A DNA stretch of 26,898 nt. Source: Lachnospiraceae bacterium (lineage in GTDB: Bacteria; Bacillota; Clostridia; Lachnospirales; Lachnospiraceae). Shown here in pieces: positions 1 through 8,660 of this stretch (positions are counted from its first letter, which is position 1; every line of letters starts with the position of its first letter). The stretch lies in assembly GCA_900763175.1 (NCBI GenBank), contig CAAFJI010000176.1:1-26898 (forward strand), read 5' to 3'. Made by a program: the position numbers and the translations under genes. The notes below the pieces were generated by a model. It was not told the DNA's origin. It ran no database searches and worked only from the letters and a program-made list of their open reading frames with translations.

Positions 1-24
1 GCGGCTCTCTTTGCAAGATTTTTC

Positions 25-1509
25 TTATAGATAGGAATATCCCATGAGGGATTCGTCTACCGCTTTGGCAGCTTCCCTGCCCTCCCGGATGGCCCAGACT
101 ACCAGGGACTGGCCTCTGTGCATATCTCCGGCTGTGAATACTCTCTGAACGCTTGTCTCGTAGCATTCTGGCTTTGTCTCCACGTTGGTGCGTGGGTTGA
201 GTGCTACCTTGAAGGCATCGGTTACGTATTTCTGACTTCCCAGGAAGCCCGCTGCGATGAGGACCAGATCTGCCGGAATGACCTCCTCGGTGCCCTCCAC
301 CGGAACCATCATCATGCGGCCTGTTTTCTCATCCTTCTGGCTTTTCAGCTTCACGATCCTCGCCTGACACACCTTACCGCTCTTATCCTTGATGAACTCG
401 GTAACTGTGGTCTGATAAACTCTGGGGTCATGTCCGAAAACAGCGATCGCCTCCTCCTGGCCATAGTCTGTTTTCAGCACCTTCGGCCACTCCGGCCATG
501 GATTCGATGCTGCTCTCTCCTTTGGAGGCATTGGCATCATCTCCAGCTGTGTCACAGATTTGGCACCCAGACGGATGGAGGTTCCCACACAGTCGTTACC
601 TGTATCACCGCCACCGATTACCAGTACGTGCTTTCCTCTGGCTTCCTCGTAGGGTGCCTTTGCAAAATCACTGTCCAGAAGGGATTTGGTCACCTTTTTC
701 AGGAAATCCACTGCAAAATAAATTCCCCTGGCATCTCTTCCCGGAACCTTGATATCACGAGGATTGGAAGCACCACAGCAAAGGATGACACGGTCAAATT
801 TTTTCAGCAGCTCCTCTGCCGTGATATCAACGCCCACATTGGTATTGGTAACGAACTTCACACCCTCTTCTTCCATCAGCTTAAGCCTTCTGTCAATAAC
901 GGACTTATCCAGCTTCATGTTGGGAATGCCGTAGCGAAGAAGTCCGCCGATGCGGTCGCTTCTCTCAAATACTGTCACATTGTGGCCTCTGCGGTTCAGC
1001 TGCTGGGCTGCTGCCAGTCCGGAAGGACCACTTCCCACAACTGCGATGGTTTTGCCGGTACGAACCTCCGGAATCTGAGGAACCACCCAGCCATTGGCAT
1101 AGGCAGTTTCAATGATGGCACGCTCATTTTCCTTTGTGGAAACCGGCTCCCCATTCAGATTACAGGTGCAGGCTGCCTCACAAAGGGCAGGGCACACACG
1201 GGAGGTAAACTCCGGAAAGCTGTGTGTCTTATTCAGGCGCAGGAAGGCCTGTTTCCAGTTTCCGGTAAATACCAGGTCGTTTGTCTCCGGTACCAGGTTG
1301 TGAAGAGGACATCCGGAAGCCATGCCGCCGATCATCATTCCTGCCTGGCAGAAGGGAACGCCGCAGGCCATGCAGCGCGCTCCCTGAAGGATCTGTCTCT
1401 CCTTACTTAACGGAACACGAAATTCCTTAAAATTTGCAATTCTTACTTTTGGCGGCAGAACCTTTGCCGTCTCTCTCTCATATTCTAAAAATCCAGTAGG
1501 TTTTCCCAT
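25..1509 (-). CDS. gltD: Glutamate synthase small subunit (NADPH-dependent, GltD)
   Basis: The product (494 aa) passes electrons from NADPH through FAD and Fe-S clusters to the large subunit, which makes glutamate from glutamine and 2-oxoglutarate in the cytoplasm. An N-terminal Cys-rich region (C46, C49, C54, C67, then C106, C110, C114, C116) fits the two 4Fe-4S sites of the family. A dinucleotide-binding motif GSGPSG near 159-164 suits FAD, and GGGDTG near 299-304 suits NADPH. The length is usual for GltD. The ATG has AAGGAGG eight bases upstream, and this ribosome site overlaps the gltB stop codon 13 bp away. That spacing implies translation coupled to gltB and expression in the pyrG-gltB-gltD transcript. 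Any terminator would lie outside the window. Confidence 0.95.
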   Translation of the reverse strand: MGKPTGFLEYERETAKVLPPKVRIANFKEFRVPLSKERQILQGARCMACGVPFCQAGMMIGGMASGCPLHNLVPETNDLVFTGNWKQAFLRLNKTHSFPEFTSRVCPALCEAACTCNLNGEPVSTKENERAIIETAYANGWVVPQIPEVRTGKTIAVVGSGPSGLAAAQQLNRRGHNVTVFERSDRIGGLLRYGIPNMKLDKSVIDRRLKLMEEEGVKFVTNTNVGVDITAEELLKKFDRVILCCGASNPRDIKVPGRDARGIYFAVDFLKKVTKSLLDSDFAKAPYEEARGKHVLVIGGGDTGNDCVGTSIRLGAKSVTQLEMMPMPPKERAASNPWPEWPKVLKTDYGQEEAIAVFGHDPRVYQTTVTEFIKDKSGKVCQARIVKLKSQKDEKTGRMMMVPVEGTEEVIPADLVLIAAGFLGSQKYVTDAFKVALNPRTNVETKPECYETSVQRVFTAGDMHRGQSLVVWAIREGREAAKAVDESLMGYSYL

Positions 1510-1522
1510 GATATCTGCCTCC

Positions 1523-4500
1523 TTAATGTTTCACTCCTATGCTCTCATAGAACGCTTCCATCTGCGCCTGCTCACTGTTCAGACCTTTTTCTTCCAGCTT
1601 CGCACTTAAAGTAATCATCTTCTTGTACTCATTTGGAATCAGCTTCTTAAAGTGTGGCAGATATTCATCAAAATGATCCAGAACCTTCCTTCCAAGCTCA
1701 GAGCCGGTTGCATCTACATGAGCCTGGATCAGATCCAGAAGTTCCTTTTTGTCATATTTGTTCTCTACCTTTTCAATAGAGATCATTGCCTTGTTCAGGT
1801 TCTTGTAAAGCACGTTGTCAACATCCAGGACATAAGCAATACCACCGCTCATACCTGCTGCAAAGTTTTTGCCGGTTCTTCCAAGGACAACTACACGGCC
1901 TCCTGTCATGTACTCGCAGCCATGCTCGCCTACACCCTCCACAACCGCATTGGCACCGGAGTTACGTACTGCGAAACGCTCGCCTGCCATACCATTGATA
2001 AAGGCAGTTCCGCTGGTCGCACCATACAGGGCAACGTTTCCTACGATGATATTGTCCTCTGCCCTGTAGCCTGCATTTTCCGGAGTTTTCAGGATCAGCC
2101 TGCCGCCGGACAGACCTTTTCCGAAATAATCGTTGCAGTCACCGGTAAGCTTCAGGGTAAGCCCCTTTGGAATAAAGGCACCAAAGCTCTGTCCTCCGGC
2201 ACCGCTGCAGTCGATGACAACGGTATCCTCCGGCAGTCCGTTTTTGTGGTTTCTGGTGATCTCGGCACCCAGAATGGTACCAAAGGCACGGTCTGTATTC
2301 TTTACATCTACAGAGAATCTGGTCTTTTCCCCGTTTGCAATGGCACGGCTGCATTTCTTCAGCAGAACCTTCTCATCCAGAGTCTTTTCCAGCTCGAAAT
2401 TGTACTGTGCTGCCGGGTCAAAGGTAACCTTTCCATCTGGTTTTGCATAAGGATTGTTCAGGATAGCACTTAAATCCACTTTTCCCTTATGGGGCTCGTC
2501 AACTGCATCTGTAGCAGCCAGAAGATCGGTACGTCCGACCATCTCCTTTAGGCTGCGCACACCAAGCTTTGACATATACTCCCGAAGCTCCTGTGCGATA
2601 AATCTCATAAAGTTTTCAACATATTCCGGTTTTCCTTTAAATCTCTTTCTCAGCTCCGGATTCTGTGTGGCAACGCCAACCGGACAGGTATCCAGGTTGC
2701 ACACACGCATCATGACGCAGCCCATGGTAACAAGTGGTGCGGTGGCAAAGCCAAATTCCTCTGCGCCAAGAAGGGCTGCAATGGCAACGTCACGGCCACT
2801 CATCAGCTTTCCGTCTGTCTCAATACGTACACGGTTACGAAGCCCGTTCATAAGAAGAGTCTGGTGTGTCTCTGCAAGTCCCAGCTCCCATGGAAGTCCT
2901 GCATTGTGGATGGAGCTTCTCGGTGCGGCTCCTGTACCTCCGTCATAGCCGGAAATCAGGATTACCTGTGCACCAGCCTTTGCAACACCGGCTGCAACTG
3001 TACCAACGCCTGCTTCTGAAACCAGTTTTACGGAAATATCCGCATATTTGTTGGCATTTTTCAGGTCATAGATCAGCTCTGCCAGGTCCTCGATGGAATA
3101 AATATCGTGGTGCGGCGGCGGAGAGATCAGGCTGACGCCTGGTGTGGAATGTCTTGTTTTGGCAATCCACGGGTAAACCTTTTTCGCCGGAAGATGACCG
3201 CCCTCACCAGGCTTTGCACCCTGTGCCATTTTGATCTGGATCTCTCTTGCGGATACCAGGTAACGGCTGGTTACACCGAAGCGGCCGCTGGCTACCTGTT
3301 TGATGGCAGAGCATCTGTCGTCTGCGGTTCCTGCAGAGTCCAGTCTCTCGTTACTTTCACCGCCCTCACCTGTGTTGGATTTTCCATGAAGGTGGTTCAT
3401 GGCAATGGCAAGTGTCTCATGAGCTTCCTGGGAAATGGAGCCGTAGGACATCGCACCTGTCTTAAAGTGTTTCACGATCTCGTCAACACTTTCCACTTCC
3501 TCAAGGGGAACCGGGTTTTCTGCAAATTTAAAGTCCATCAGGGCACGCAGGTTTCCATGGTTTTCCTTGTCTACAAGGTCTGTATACTGCTTAAACAGCT
3601 CGTAGCTGCCTGTTCTTGTGGACTGCTGGAGAAGGTGGATGGTCTGCGGATTGTAGCGGTGCTCCTCGCCCTGGCTTCTCATCTTGTGTGCGCCCACACT
3701 GTCCAGGGTAAGGTCTGTTGGCAGTCCCAGCGGGTCAAATGCCTCTGAGTGAAGCTTCTCCACATTTTCCTCAATATCCTCCAGGGTAATACCGCCAACA
3801 CGGCTTACGGTACCGGTAAAGTATTTGTCGATCACATCCTGGGAAATACCAATGGCCTCAAAAATCTGGGAACCCTGGTAGGACTGGATGGTGGAAATGC
3901 CCATTTTGGAAGCGATCTTTACAATGCCGCTGATTACGGCATGGTTGTAATCATCTACTGCTGCGTAATAGTCTTTGTCCAGCATATGGGTGTCGATCAG
4001 CTCATGGATGGTCTCCAGTGCCAGATATGGGTTGATGGCACTTGCGCCATAGCCGAGAAGGGCTGCGAAATGATGGACCTCTCTTGGCTCGCCGGACTCC
4101 AGGATGATGGCAAGGGAAGTGCTCTTCTTTGTTTTTACAAGGTGCTGATGGACTGCGGAAACAGCCAGAAGTGACGGAATCGGCATATGGTTCTCGTCTA
4201 CTCCACGGTCGGAGAGTACCAGGATGTTTGCTCCGTCTCTGTATGCTTTGTCAACCTCTACGAAAAGACGGTCGATGGCACGCTCCAGCTTGGTGCTCTT
4301 ATAATATAAGGTAGAAACTACTGCAACCTTGAAGCCTTCGTGATTCATTTCCTTAATCTTCAGCATATCGGTGTTTGTAAGGATAGGGTTATTGATCTTC
4401 AGTACCTTACAGTTCTCCGGGATCTGCTCCAGAAGGTTTCCGTCTTTTCCAACATAAACGCTGGTGCTGGTAACGATTTCCTCACGGATGGCATCGATAG

Positions 4501-6070
4501 GCGGGTTTGTGACCTGGGCAAAAAGCTGCTTGAAGTAGTCGAATAAAGGTCTGTTTTCTTTGGAAAATACTGCAAGTGGTGTGTCCACACCCATTGCTCC
4601 AATGCTTTCTGCACCGTTTAATGCCATGTTCCGGATGGAGGTGCGGTACTGCTCATAGGTATAGCCAAAGGCCTTCTGCAGGCGGGAGCGCTGCTCGTCT
4701 GTGTACTCTTCCATTCTCTCGTTTGGAATCCTGATATCTTTTAAATGTACCAGATTGCTGTCCAGCCATTCTCCATATGGCTGTTTCTTTGCGTACATTT
4801 CTTTTAATTCGTTGTCGTCGATGATCTTTCCCTGAACGGTGTCTACCAGAAGCATTTTTCCAGGATGGAGACGCTCCTTTAACACGATTTTCTCCTCCGG
4901 GACAGGAAGGACTCCTACCTCTGAGGAAAGGATCATGCAGCCATCGGAGGTTACATAGTATCTGGAAGGACGAAGTCCGTTACGGTCAAGAACGGCTCCC
5001 ATTACATCTCCATCGGAGAAGAGAATGGAGGCAGGGCCGTCCCATGGCTCCATCATGGTTGCATAGTACTGATAGAAATCACGTTTTTCCTGGGAAATGG
5101 TGTCGTTGTTTGCCCATGGCTCCGGGATTGTGATCATCACTGCAAGGGGAAGGTCCATTCCACTCATCATAAGAAATTCCAGGGTGTTGTCCAGCATTGC
5201 GGAGTCAGAACCGTTGCGGTTGACAACCGGAAGGATCTTCTGCATCTCGCCCTCCAGGTACGGGGACTCCATGTTCTCCTCTCTTGCCAGCATTTTGTCT
5301 GCGTTTCCACGGATGGTGTTGATCTCACCGTTATGTACGATCAGGCGGTTTGGGTGGGCTCTTTCCCAGCTTGGGTTGGTGTTGGTGCTGAAACGGGAAT
5401 GTACCACTGCAATGGCAGATTCGTAGTCCGGGCTCTGGAGGTCAGAGAAGAAGGTGCGGAGCTGTCCTACCAGGAACATTCCTTTGTATACGATGGTACG
5501 ACTGCTCATGGAACATACGTAGGTGTTGTCATTGCTCTGCTCGAACTCACGGCGGGCAATGTACAGCTTACGGTCAAAGGCCAGGCCTTTTTCCAGGTCA
5601 TCCGGCTTTTTGATGAATGCCTGCATGATGCATGGCATACATTCCTTTGCCTTATGTCCCAGAACCTCCGGTACTACCGGGACCTGTCTCCAGCCTAGAA
5701 ATTCAAGGCCTTCTTTTTCTACAATAATCTCGAACATTTTTTTCGCCTGAGCCCGTTTGATCTCATGCTGGGGGAAGAAGAACTGGCCAATGCCGTATTC
5801 TCTTTCCTGTCCAATCTCTATGCCCTCTTTTTTGCAGGCTTTTTTGAAGAATTTATGGGAAATCTGAAGAAGGATTCCAACACCGTCACCGGTTTTGCCC
5901 TCTGCGTCTTTTCCTGCACGATGGTCCAGATTCTCTACGATCCGGAGTGCATTTGCAACCGTATCATGGGATTTTTTTCCTTTAATATTGACCACGGCTC
6001 CGATACCACAGTTGTCGTGTTCAAATTCCTGACGGTAAAGTCCCTGCCGTTCCTTTCTCACTTCTCTCAT
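1523..6070 (-). CDS. gltB: Glutamate synthase large subunit (GltB)
   Basis: The product is about 1515 aa and converts glutamine plus 2-oxoglutarate to two glutamates, working with GltD. The sequence HDNCGIG near the N-terminus gives the class II amidotransferase nucleophile Cys, exposed after removal of a short propeptide (Cys 21 with this start). The central domain is followed by the FMN-binding synthase domain. A Cys cluster (CVMMRVCNLDTCPVG) near residue 1,120 binds the 3Fe-4S centre. The C-terminal third holds the glycine-rich beta-helix domain. An ATG nine bases upstream (6077-6079) is possible, but AAAGGA lies eight bases before the ATG at 6068-6070 and would abut the earlier one, so the later start is preferred. 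The pyrG stop is only about 15 bp upstream, so the two are cotranscribed. Confidence 0.95.
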   Translation of the reverse strand: MREVRKERQGLYRQEFEHDNCGIGAVVNIKGKKSHDTVANALRIVENLDHRAGKDAEGKTGDGVGILLQISHKFFKKACKKEGIEIGQEREYGIGQFFFPQHEIKRAQAKKMFEIIVEKEGLEFLGWRQVPVVPEVLGHKAKECMPCIMQAFIKKPDDLEKGLAFDRKLYIARREFEQSNDNTYVCSMSSRTIVYKGMFLVGQLRTFFSDLQSPDYESAIAVVHSRFSTNTNPSWERAHPNRLIVHNGEINTIRGNADKMLAREENMESPYLEGEMQKILPVVNRNGSDSAMLDNTLEFLMMSGMDLPLAVMITIPEPWANNDTISQEKRDFYQYYATMMEPWDGPASILFSDGDVMGAVLDRNGLRPSRYYVTSDGCMILSSEVGVLPVPEEKIVLKERLHPGKMLLVDTVQGKIIDDNELKEMYAKKQPYGEWLDSNLVHLKDIRIPNERMEEYTDEQRSRLQKAFGYTYEQYRTSIRNMALNGAESIGAMGVDTPLAVFSKENRPLFDYFKQLFAQVTNPPIDAIREEIVTSTSVYVGKDGNLLEQIPENCKVLKINNPILTNTDMLKIKEMNHEGFKVAVVSTLYYKSTKLERAIDRLFVEVDKAYRDGANILVLSDRGVDENHMPIPSLLAVSAVHQHLVKTKKSTSLAIILESGEPREVHHFAALLGYGASAINPYLALETIHELIDTHMLDKDYYAAVDDYNHAVISGIVKIASKMGISTIQSYQGSQIFEAIGISQDVIDKYFTGTVSRVGGITLEDIEENVEKLHSEAFDPLGLPTDLTLDSVGAHKMRSQGEEHRYNPQTIHLLQQSTRTGSYELFKQYTDLVDKENHGNLRALMDFKFAENPVPLEEVESVDEIVKHFKTGAMSYGSISQEAHETLAIAMNHLHGKSNTGEGGESNERLDSAGTADDRCSAIKQVASGRFGVTSRYLVSAREIQIKMAQGAKPGEGGHLPAKKVYPWIAKTRHSTPGVSLISPPPHHDIYSIEDLAELIYDLKNANKYADISVKLVSEAGVGTVAAGVAKAGAQVILISGYDGGTGAAPRSSIHNAGLPWELGLAETHQTLLMNGLRNRVRIETDGKLMSGRDVAIAALLGAEEFGFATAPLVTMGCVMMRVCNLDTCPVGVATQNPELRKRFKGKPEYVENFMRFIAQELREYMSKLGVRSLKEMVGRTDLLAATDAVDEPHKGKVDLSAILNNPYAKPDGKVTFDPAAQYNFELEKTLDEKVLLKKCSRAIANGEKTRFSVDVKNTDRAFGTILGAEITRNHKNGLPEDTVVIDCSGAGGQSFGAFIPKGLTLKLTGDCNDYFGKGLSGGRLILKTPENAGYRAEDNIIVGNVALYGATSGTAFINGMAGERFAVRNSGANAVVEGVGEHGCEYMTGGRVVVLGRTGKNFAAGMSGGIAYVLDVDNVLYKNLNKAMISIEKVENKYDKKELLDLIQAHVDATGSELGRKVLDHFDEYLPHFKKLIPNEYKKMITLSAKLEEKGLNSEQAQMEAFYESIGVKH

Positions 6071-6084
6071 TTTCCTCATCCTTT

Positions 6085-7713
6085 CTATTGTTGATTAAGA
6101 GCTTCCTCTTTTTTCTTTTTCTCTACTGCCGCCTGGATAAATCCGCGAAACAGCGGGTGAGCATGGTTTGGTCTTGACTTAAATTCCGGATGGCCCTGGG
6201 TTCCTACGAAGAAGGGATTTGCCGGGATTTCAATCATTTCTACAATTCGTCCGTCCGGGGAGGTTCCGGCTATGGTCATGCCTTTTGCGGATAACTCCTC
6301 ACGGTAGGCGTTGTTTACTTCATAGCGGTGTCTGTGGCGCTCCTGGATTTCCTTCTTTCCAAACAGCTTAATGGAAAGGGAGCCCTCCTGAAGTACACAG
6401 GGGTAGCTTCCAAGACGGAGGGTTCCGCCAAGATCTTCTACCTTTTCCTGGTCTGGCATCAGGGCGATGACCGGATGTGTGGTTTCCGGTGCAAGCTCAA
6501 TGCTGTTGGCGTCTTCATAGCCCAGTACGTGGCGGACAAATTCTACGATTGCCATCTGCATTCCAAGACAGATGCCAAGGTACGGAATCTTGTGGACACG
6601 GGCATACTGTGCTGCCAGGATCATTCCTTCCGTTCCTCTTCCGCCGAAGCCTCCCGGCACCAGAATGCCGTCTACGCTGTGTAATCTCTGATCCAGATTT
6701 TTCTCATTCAGCTCTTCGGAGTCGATCCAGGTGATCTCTACTTTTGTCTTGCAGGCGATTCCGCCATGCTTCAGTGCTTCCACCACGCTTAAGTAGGCAT
6801 CGTGAAGCTGTGTATATTTTCCTACCATTGCAATGTTTACGGTTCCTTCGGGATGGCGGAGATTTTCCACCATTTCTTCCCAGTCGGTAAGGTCTGGTTT
6901 TCGTTTTTCCAGGCCAAGGGACTGCATGACTACGTCTGCAAGCTTTTCTCTTTCCATTGCAAGTGGTGCTTCATATAAGTATTCTACGTCAAGGTTCTGC
7001 AGTACGTGGCTTACAGGTACGTTGCAGAACAGGGCGATTTTATCACGAAGCTCGTCGGTTAACGGATATTCGCTTCTGCATACCAGTACATCGGGCTTGA
7101 TTCCCATTCCCTGAAGCTCTTTTACGCTTGCCTGGGTTGGCTTGGTCTTCATTTCGCCGGAGGCTTTCAGATATGGGATCAGGGTTACATGGATGAGGAT
7201 GGCATTTTCGTGGCCTACATCATGCTGGAACTGACGGATGGATTCCAGAAATGGCTGGCTTTCAATGTCTCCTACAGTTCCGCCTACCTCGATGATGGCA
7301 ATCCTGTCCTCGTCCGGGGATTTGGCACGGTAGAAGCGGCTTTTGATCTCATTTGTTATGTGGGGGATTACCTGTACGGTTCCTCCTCCACAGTCTCCGT
7401 GTCGTTCCTTCTGTAATACGGACCAGTAGATTTTTCCTGTGGTCACGTTGGAATTTTTATCCAGGCTTTCGTCGATGAATCTTTCGTAATGCCCAAGGTC
7501 AAGGTCTGTTTCGGTTCCGTCGTCTGTTACGAATACTTCACCGTGCTGGATCGGGTTCATGGTTCCCGGGTCGATGTTGATATAGGGGTCAAATTTCTGC
7601 ATGGTCACCTGGAAGCCTCTGGCCTTTAACAGTCTTCCTAAGGATGCCGCCGTGATTCCTTTTCCCAGTCCTGATACAACGCCGCCTGTTACAAATACAT
7701 ATTTTACTGCCAT
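6085..7713 (-). CDS. pyrG: CTP synthase (PyrG)
   Basis: The product (542 aa) aminates UTP to CTP with ATP, using ammonia released from glutamine. The N-terminal synthase domain starts KYVFVTGGVVSGLGKG, the conserved P-loop-like region. The C-terminal class I glutamine amidotransferase domain has GGFGGRG, the nucleophile motif GICLGMQ (Cys near 382) and GHPEF for the catalytic His/Glu. The reading frame stays open upstream, but the ATG at 7711-7713 begins the conserved N-terminus and has GGGAGG about ten bases upstream, so it is the start. It is the first gene of a pyrG-gltB-gltD operon. A good promoter and a leader terminator lie upstream. Linking CTP synthase to glutamate synthase joins a glutamine consumer to glutamate regeneration. 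Confidence 0.95.
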   Translation of the reverse strand: MAVKYVFVTGGVVSGLGKGITAASLGRLLKARGFQVTMQKFDPYINIDPGTMNPIQHGEVFVTDDGTETDLDLGHYERFIDESLDKNSNVTTGKIYWSVLQKERHGDCGGGTVQVIPHITNEIKSRFYRAKSPDEDRIAIIEVGGTVGDIESQPFLESIRQFQHDVGHENAILIHVTLIPYLKASGEMKTKPTQASVKELQGMGIKPDVLVCRSEYPLTDELRDKIALFCNVPVSHVLQNLDVEYLYEAPLAMEREKLADVVMQSLGLEKRKPDLTDWEEMVENLRHPEGTVNIAMVGKYTQLHDAYLSVVEALKHGGIACKTKVEITWIDSEELNEKNLDQRLHSVDGILVPGGFGGRGTEGMILAAQYARVHKIPYLGICLGMQMAIVEFVRHVLGYEDANSIELAPETTHPVIALMPDQEKVEDLGGTLRLGSYPCVLQEGSLSIKLFGKKEIQERHRHRYEVNNAYREELSAKGMTIAGTSPDGRIVEMIEIPANPFFVGTQGHPEFKSRPNHAHPLFRGFIQAAVEKKKKEEALNQQ

Positions 7714-7739
7714 CTTTCGATTTCCTCCCATCACACTTC

Positions 7740-7758
7740 TTGCATAACAGTTATGCAA
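7740..7758. promoter_or_regulatory. Perfect 19-bp palindrome before the pyrG ribosome site
   Basis: TTGCATAAC-A-GTTATGCAA is a perfect inverted repeat with nine-base arms around one central base. It overlaps the T-run of the leader terminator and precedes the pyrG ribosome site. It could be a protein operator or a short RNA hairpin with a three-base loop. The sequence does not decide which. Confidence 0.5.
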
Positions 7759-7815
7759 AAAAGCGCCAAAGAGGGAATTCAGGGGACACCTGACCTGTCT
7801 TTCTCTCTTTGACGC
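7757..7815 (-). terminator. Attenuator-like terminator in the pyrG leader
   Basis: On the minus strand GCGTCAAAGAG (7815-7805) pairs over all 11 positions, with one G-T wobble, with CTCTTTGGCGC (7773-7763), followed at once by six T (7762-7757). The loop holds a smaller TCAGG/CCTGA hairpin. It lies about 30 nt after the predicted transcript start and 44 nt before the pyrG ATG, so it should end transcription unless an alternative structure forms. pyrG attenuation by CTP is known in Bacillus, where it depends on a GGGC transcript start. No such start is visible here. Confidence 0.75.
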
Positions 7816-7851
7816 CTTTGTCAAAACATTTCTTATTCAAAAATATGCTAT

Positions 7852-7880
7852 ATCATATATCATTTTCCGGGCTTTGTCAA
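7852..7880 (-). promoter_or_regulatory. pyrG-gltBD promoter
   Basis: On the minus strand TTGACA (7880-7875), a 17-bp spacer and TATGAT (7857-7852) form a near-consensus vegetative promoter. The predicted start is near 7845, giving a leader of about 130 nt that contains the attenuator. Confidence 0.8.
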
Positions 7881-7920
7881 TCTCCTTTTTTGTTCGGATT
7901 TCTGTACATATTATATAGAA

Positions 7921-8108
7921 AAGAATCCTGCAGGCAGAAACCCTCTGGGTTGGGCCACTTCGGCGGCACCTGCCTTCCGGATCCTGCTTGCAGGATTCTC
8001 CGCCTGGGCTGGGTCGCTTCCGCAGCAGCTGCCTTTCCGCCGCAGGGCAATTCTGCCCGGCAGGGCTTTTTTTGCAGCAGGGGATTCCAACGGATTTTCC
8101 TGCTGCAT
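7921..8108 (-). repeat. R2 structured repeat, copy 1 (with internal partial duplication)
   Basis: This stretch is homologous to 19479-19612. Shared blocks, read on the plus strand, include GAATCCTGC, TGCTTGCAGGATTCTCCGCC, ATTCTGCCCGGCAG, and TTCCAAC between two hairpin arms. The terminal hairpin is GCAGCAGG/CCTGCTGC here and TGTAATAGG/CCTGTTACA in the other copy, so the arms changed together. This copy is about 55 bp longer because a CTGGG..TGCCTTCCG segment is present twice in diverged form (about 7950-7983 and 8005-8040). Its end touches the eight-T run of the terminator behind the HPr-like gene. Short open frames across it exist but are not conserved. Confidence 0.75.
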
Positions 8109-8178
8109 AAAAAAAACAGGTACTGCCGTATCCTGCGATGTCTCGTACTTCTCGTCTCTTCGGCAATATCTGTTTTTT
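8109..8178. terminator. Bidirectional terminator between the HPr-like gene and pyrG
   Basis: On the plus strand AAAAAACAGGTACTGCCG (8111-8128) faces CGGCAATATCTGTTTTTT (8161-8178), matching at 16 of 18 positions. Both ends therefore give a long stem with a T-run in either direction. On the minus strand it terminates the HPr-like transcript, with eight T that run directly into the R2 repeat. Confidence 0.75.
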
Positions 8179-8208
8179 ACGATTGTTGGTGGCAGCCTCC
8201 TGATGGCT

Positions 8209-8436
8209 TCAGGCTACTGCAAATTTCTGTAATGTACGGTTAAATTCCTGGCTCTCTCCATGGCACTGCACAGTAAGAACCTGTGTAAGATCCATGCTCA
8301 GAACTCCCAGAATGGATTTTGCATCAATGATGATCCTGTTATAGAATACATCTATGTCAAAATCACATTTTCCTGCTGCCTTTACGAATTCCTGAACATC
8401 TTCCTTCTCATTCAGCTTAATCTGCTTCTGACACAT
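8209..8436 (-). CDS. HPr-like small protein lacking the active-site histidine
   Basis: The product is 75 aa and has the HPr fold pattern: a strand/helix start, then DIDVFYNRIIIDAKSILGVLSMDL, which matches the NLKSIMGVMS region of HPr including its regulatory Ser46. The N-terminal loop that normally carries GIHARPA reads KLNEKEDVQEFVKAA, so the phosphorylatable His15 is absent. It cannot act as an ordinary PTS phosphocarrier. A Ser-phosphorylated regulatory role, or binding like Crh, is possible but unproven. A GTG three codons upstream is an alternative start, but AAAGGG sits eight bases before the ATG at 8434-8436. A strong promoter of its own lies upstream and a terminator follows. Confidence 0.8.
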   Translation of the reverse strand: MCQKQIKLNEKEDVQEFVKAAGKCDFDIDVFYNRIIIDAKSILGVLSMDLTQVLTVQCHGESQEFNRTLQKFAVA

Positions 8437-8488
8437 CTCTATCACCCTTTCTGTTTTACAGGAACTGTATTTCCTTTCATCGAGGCAA

Positions 8489-8517
8489 ATTATGCATCAG
8501 ACTTCGATTTTTGTCAA
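8489..8517 (-). promoter_or_regulatory. Promoter of the HPr-like gene
   Basis: On the minus strand TTGACA (8517-8512), a 17-bp spacer and CATAAT (8494-8489) form a good vegetative promoter about 50 bp before the start codon. The rest of the gap (8518-8660) is AT-rich. No convincing terminator for purF is visible there. Confidence 0.75.
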
Positions 8518-8660
8518 GTTTTTTTCTTGTACACGTTTCCTTCATATTTTGGAAACAAATATACTAAATGCACAATTTCGTGTCCTGTATTTTGGTCACT
8601 ATGCACTATTTTATTGTGATGACAATTTTGCTTCCGAACTTGCATTCGCATTTTTTCTAC

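Noticed and set aside
118..1410. 430-codon plus-strand open frame across gltD
   Set aside because: It is entirely antisense to a well-conserved gene, has no ribosome site, and its composition resembles a shadow of the real frame.
7714..7824. N-terminal extension of pyrG
   Set aside because: The upstream codons run through the leader terminator, begin at a TTG without a site, and precede the conserved PyrG start.
7837..8166. Small proteins across R2 copy 1 and across copy 2
   Set aside because: The homologous frame in copy 2 has an early stop, and the sequence changes preserve hairpin pairing instead of codons.
8437..8660. Terminator between purF and the HPr-like gene
   Set aside because: Only a four-base stem (TTGT/ACAA) with a weak T-run is visible, which is not convincing.
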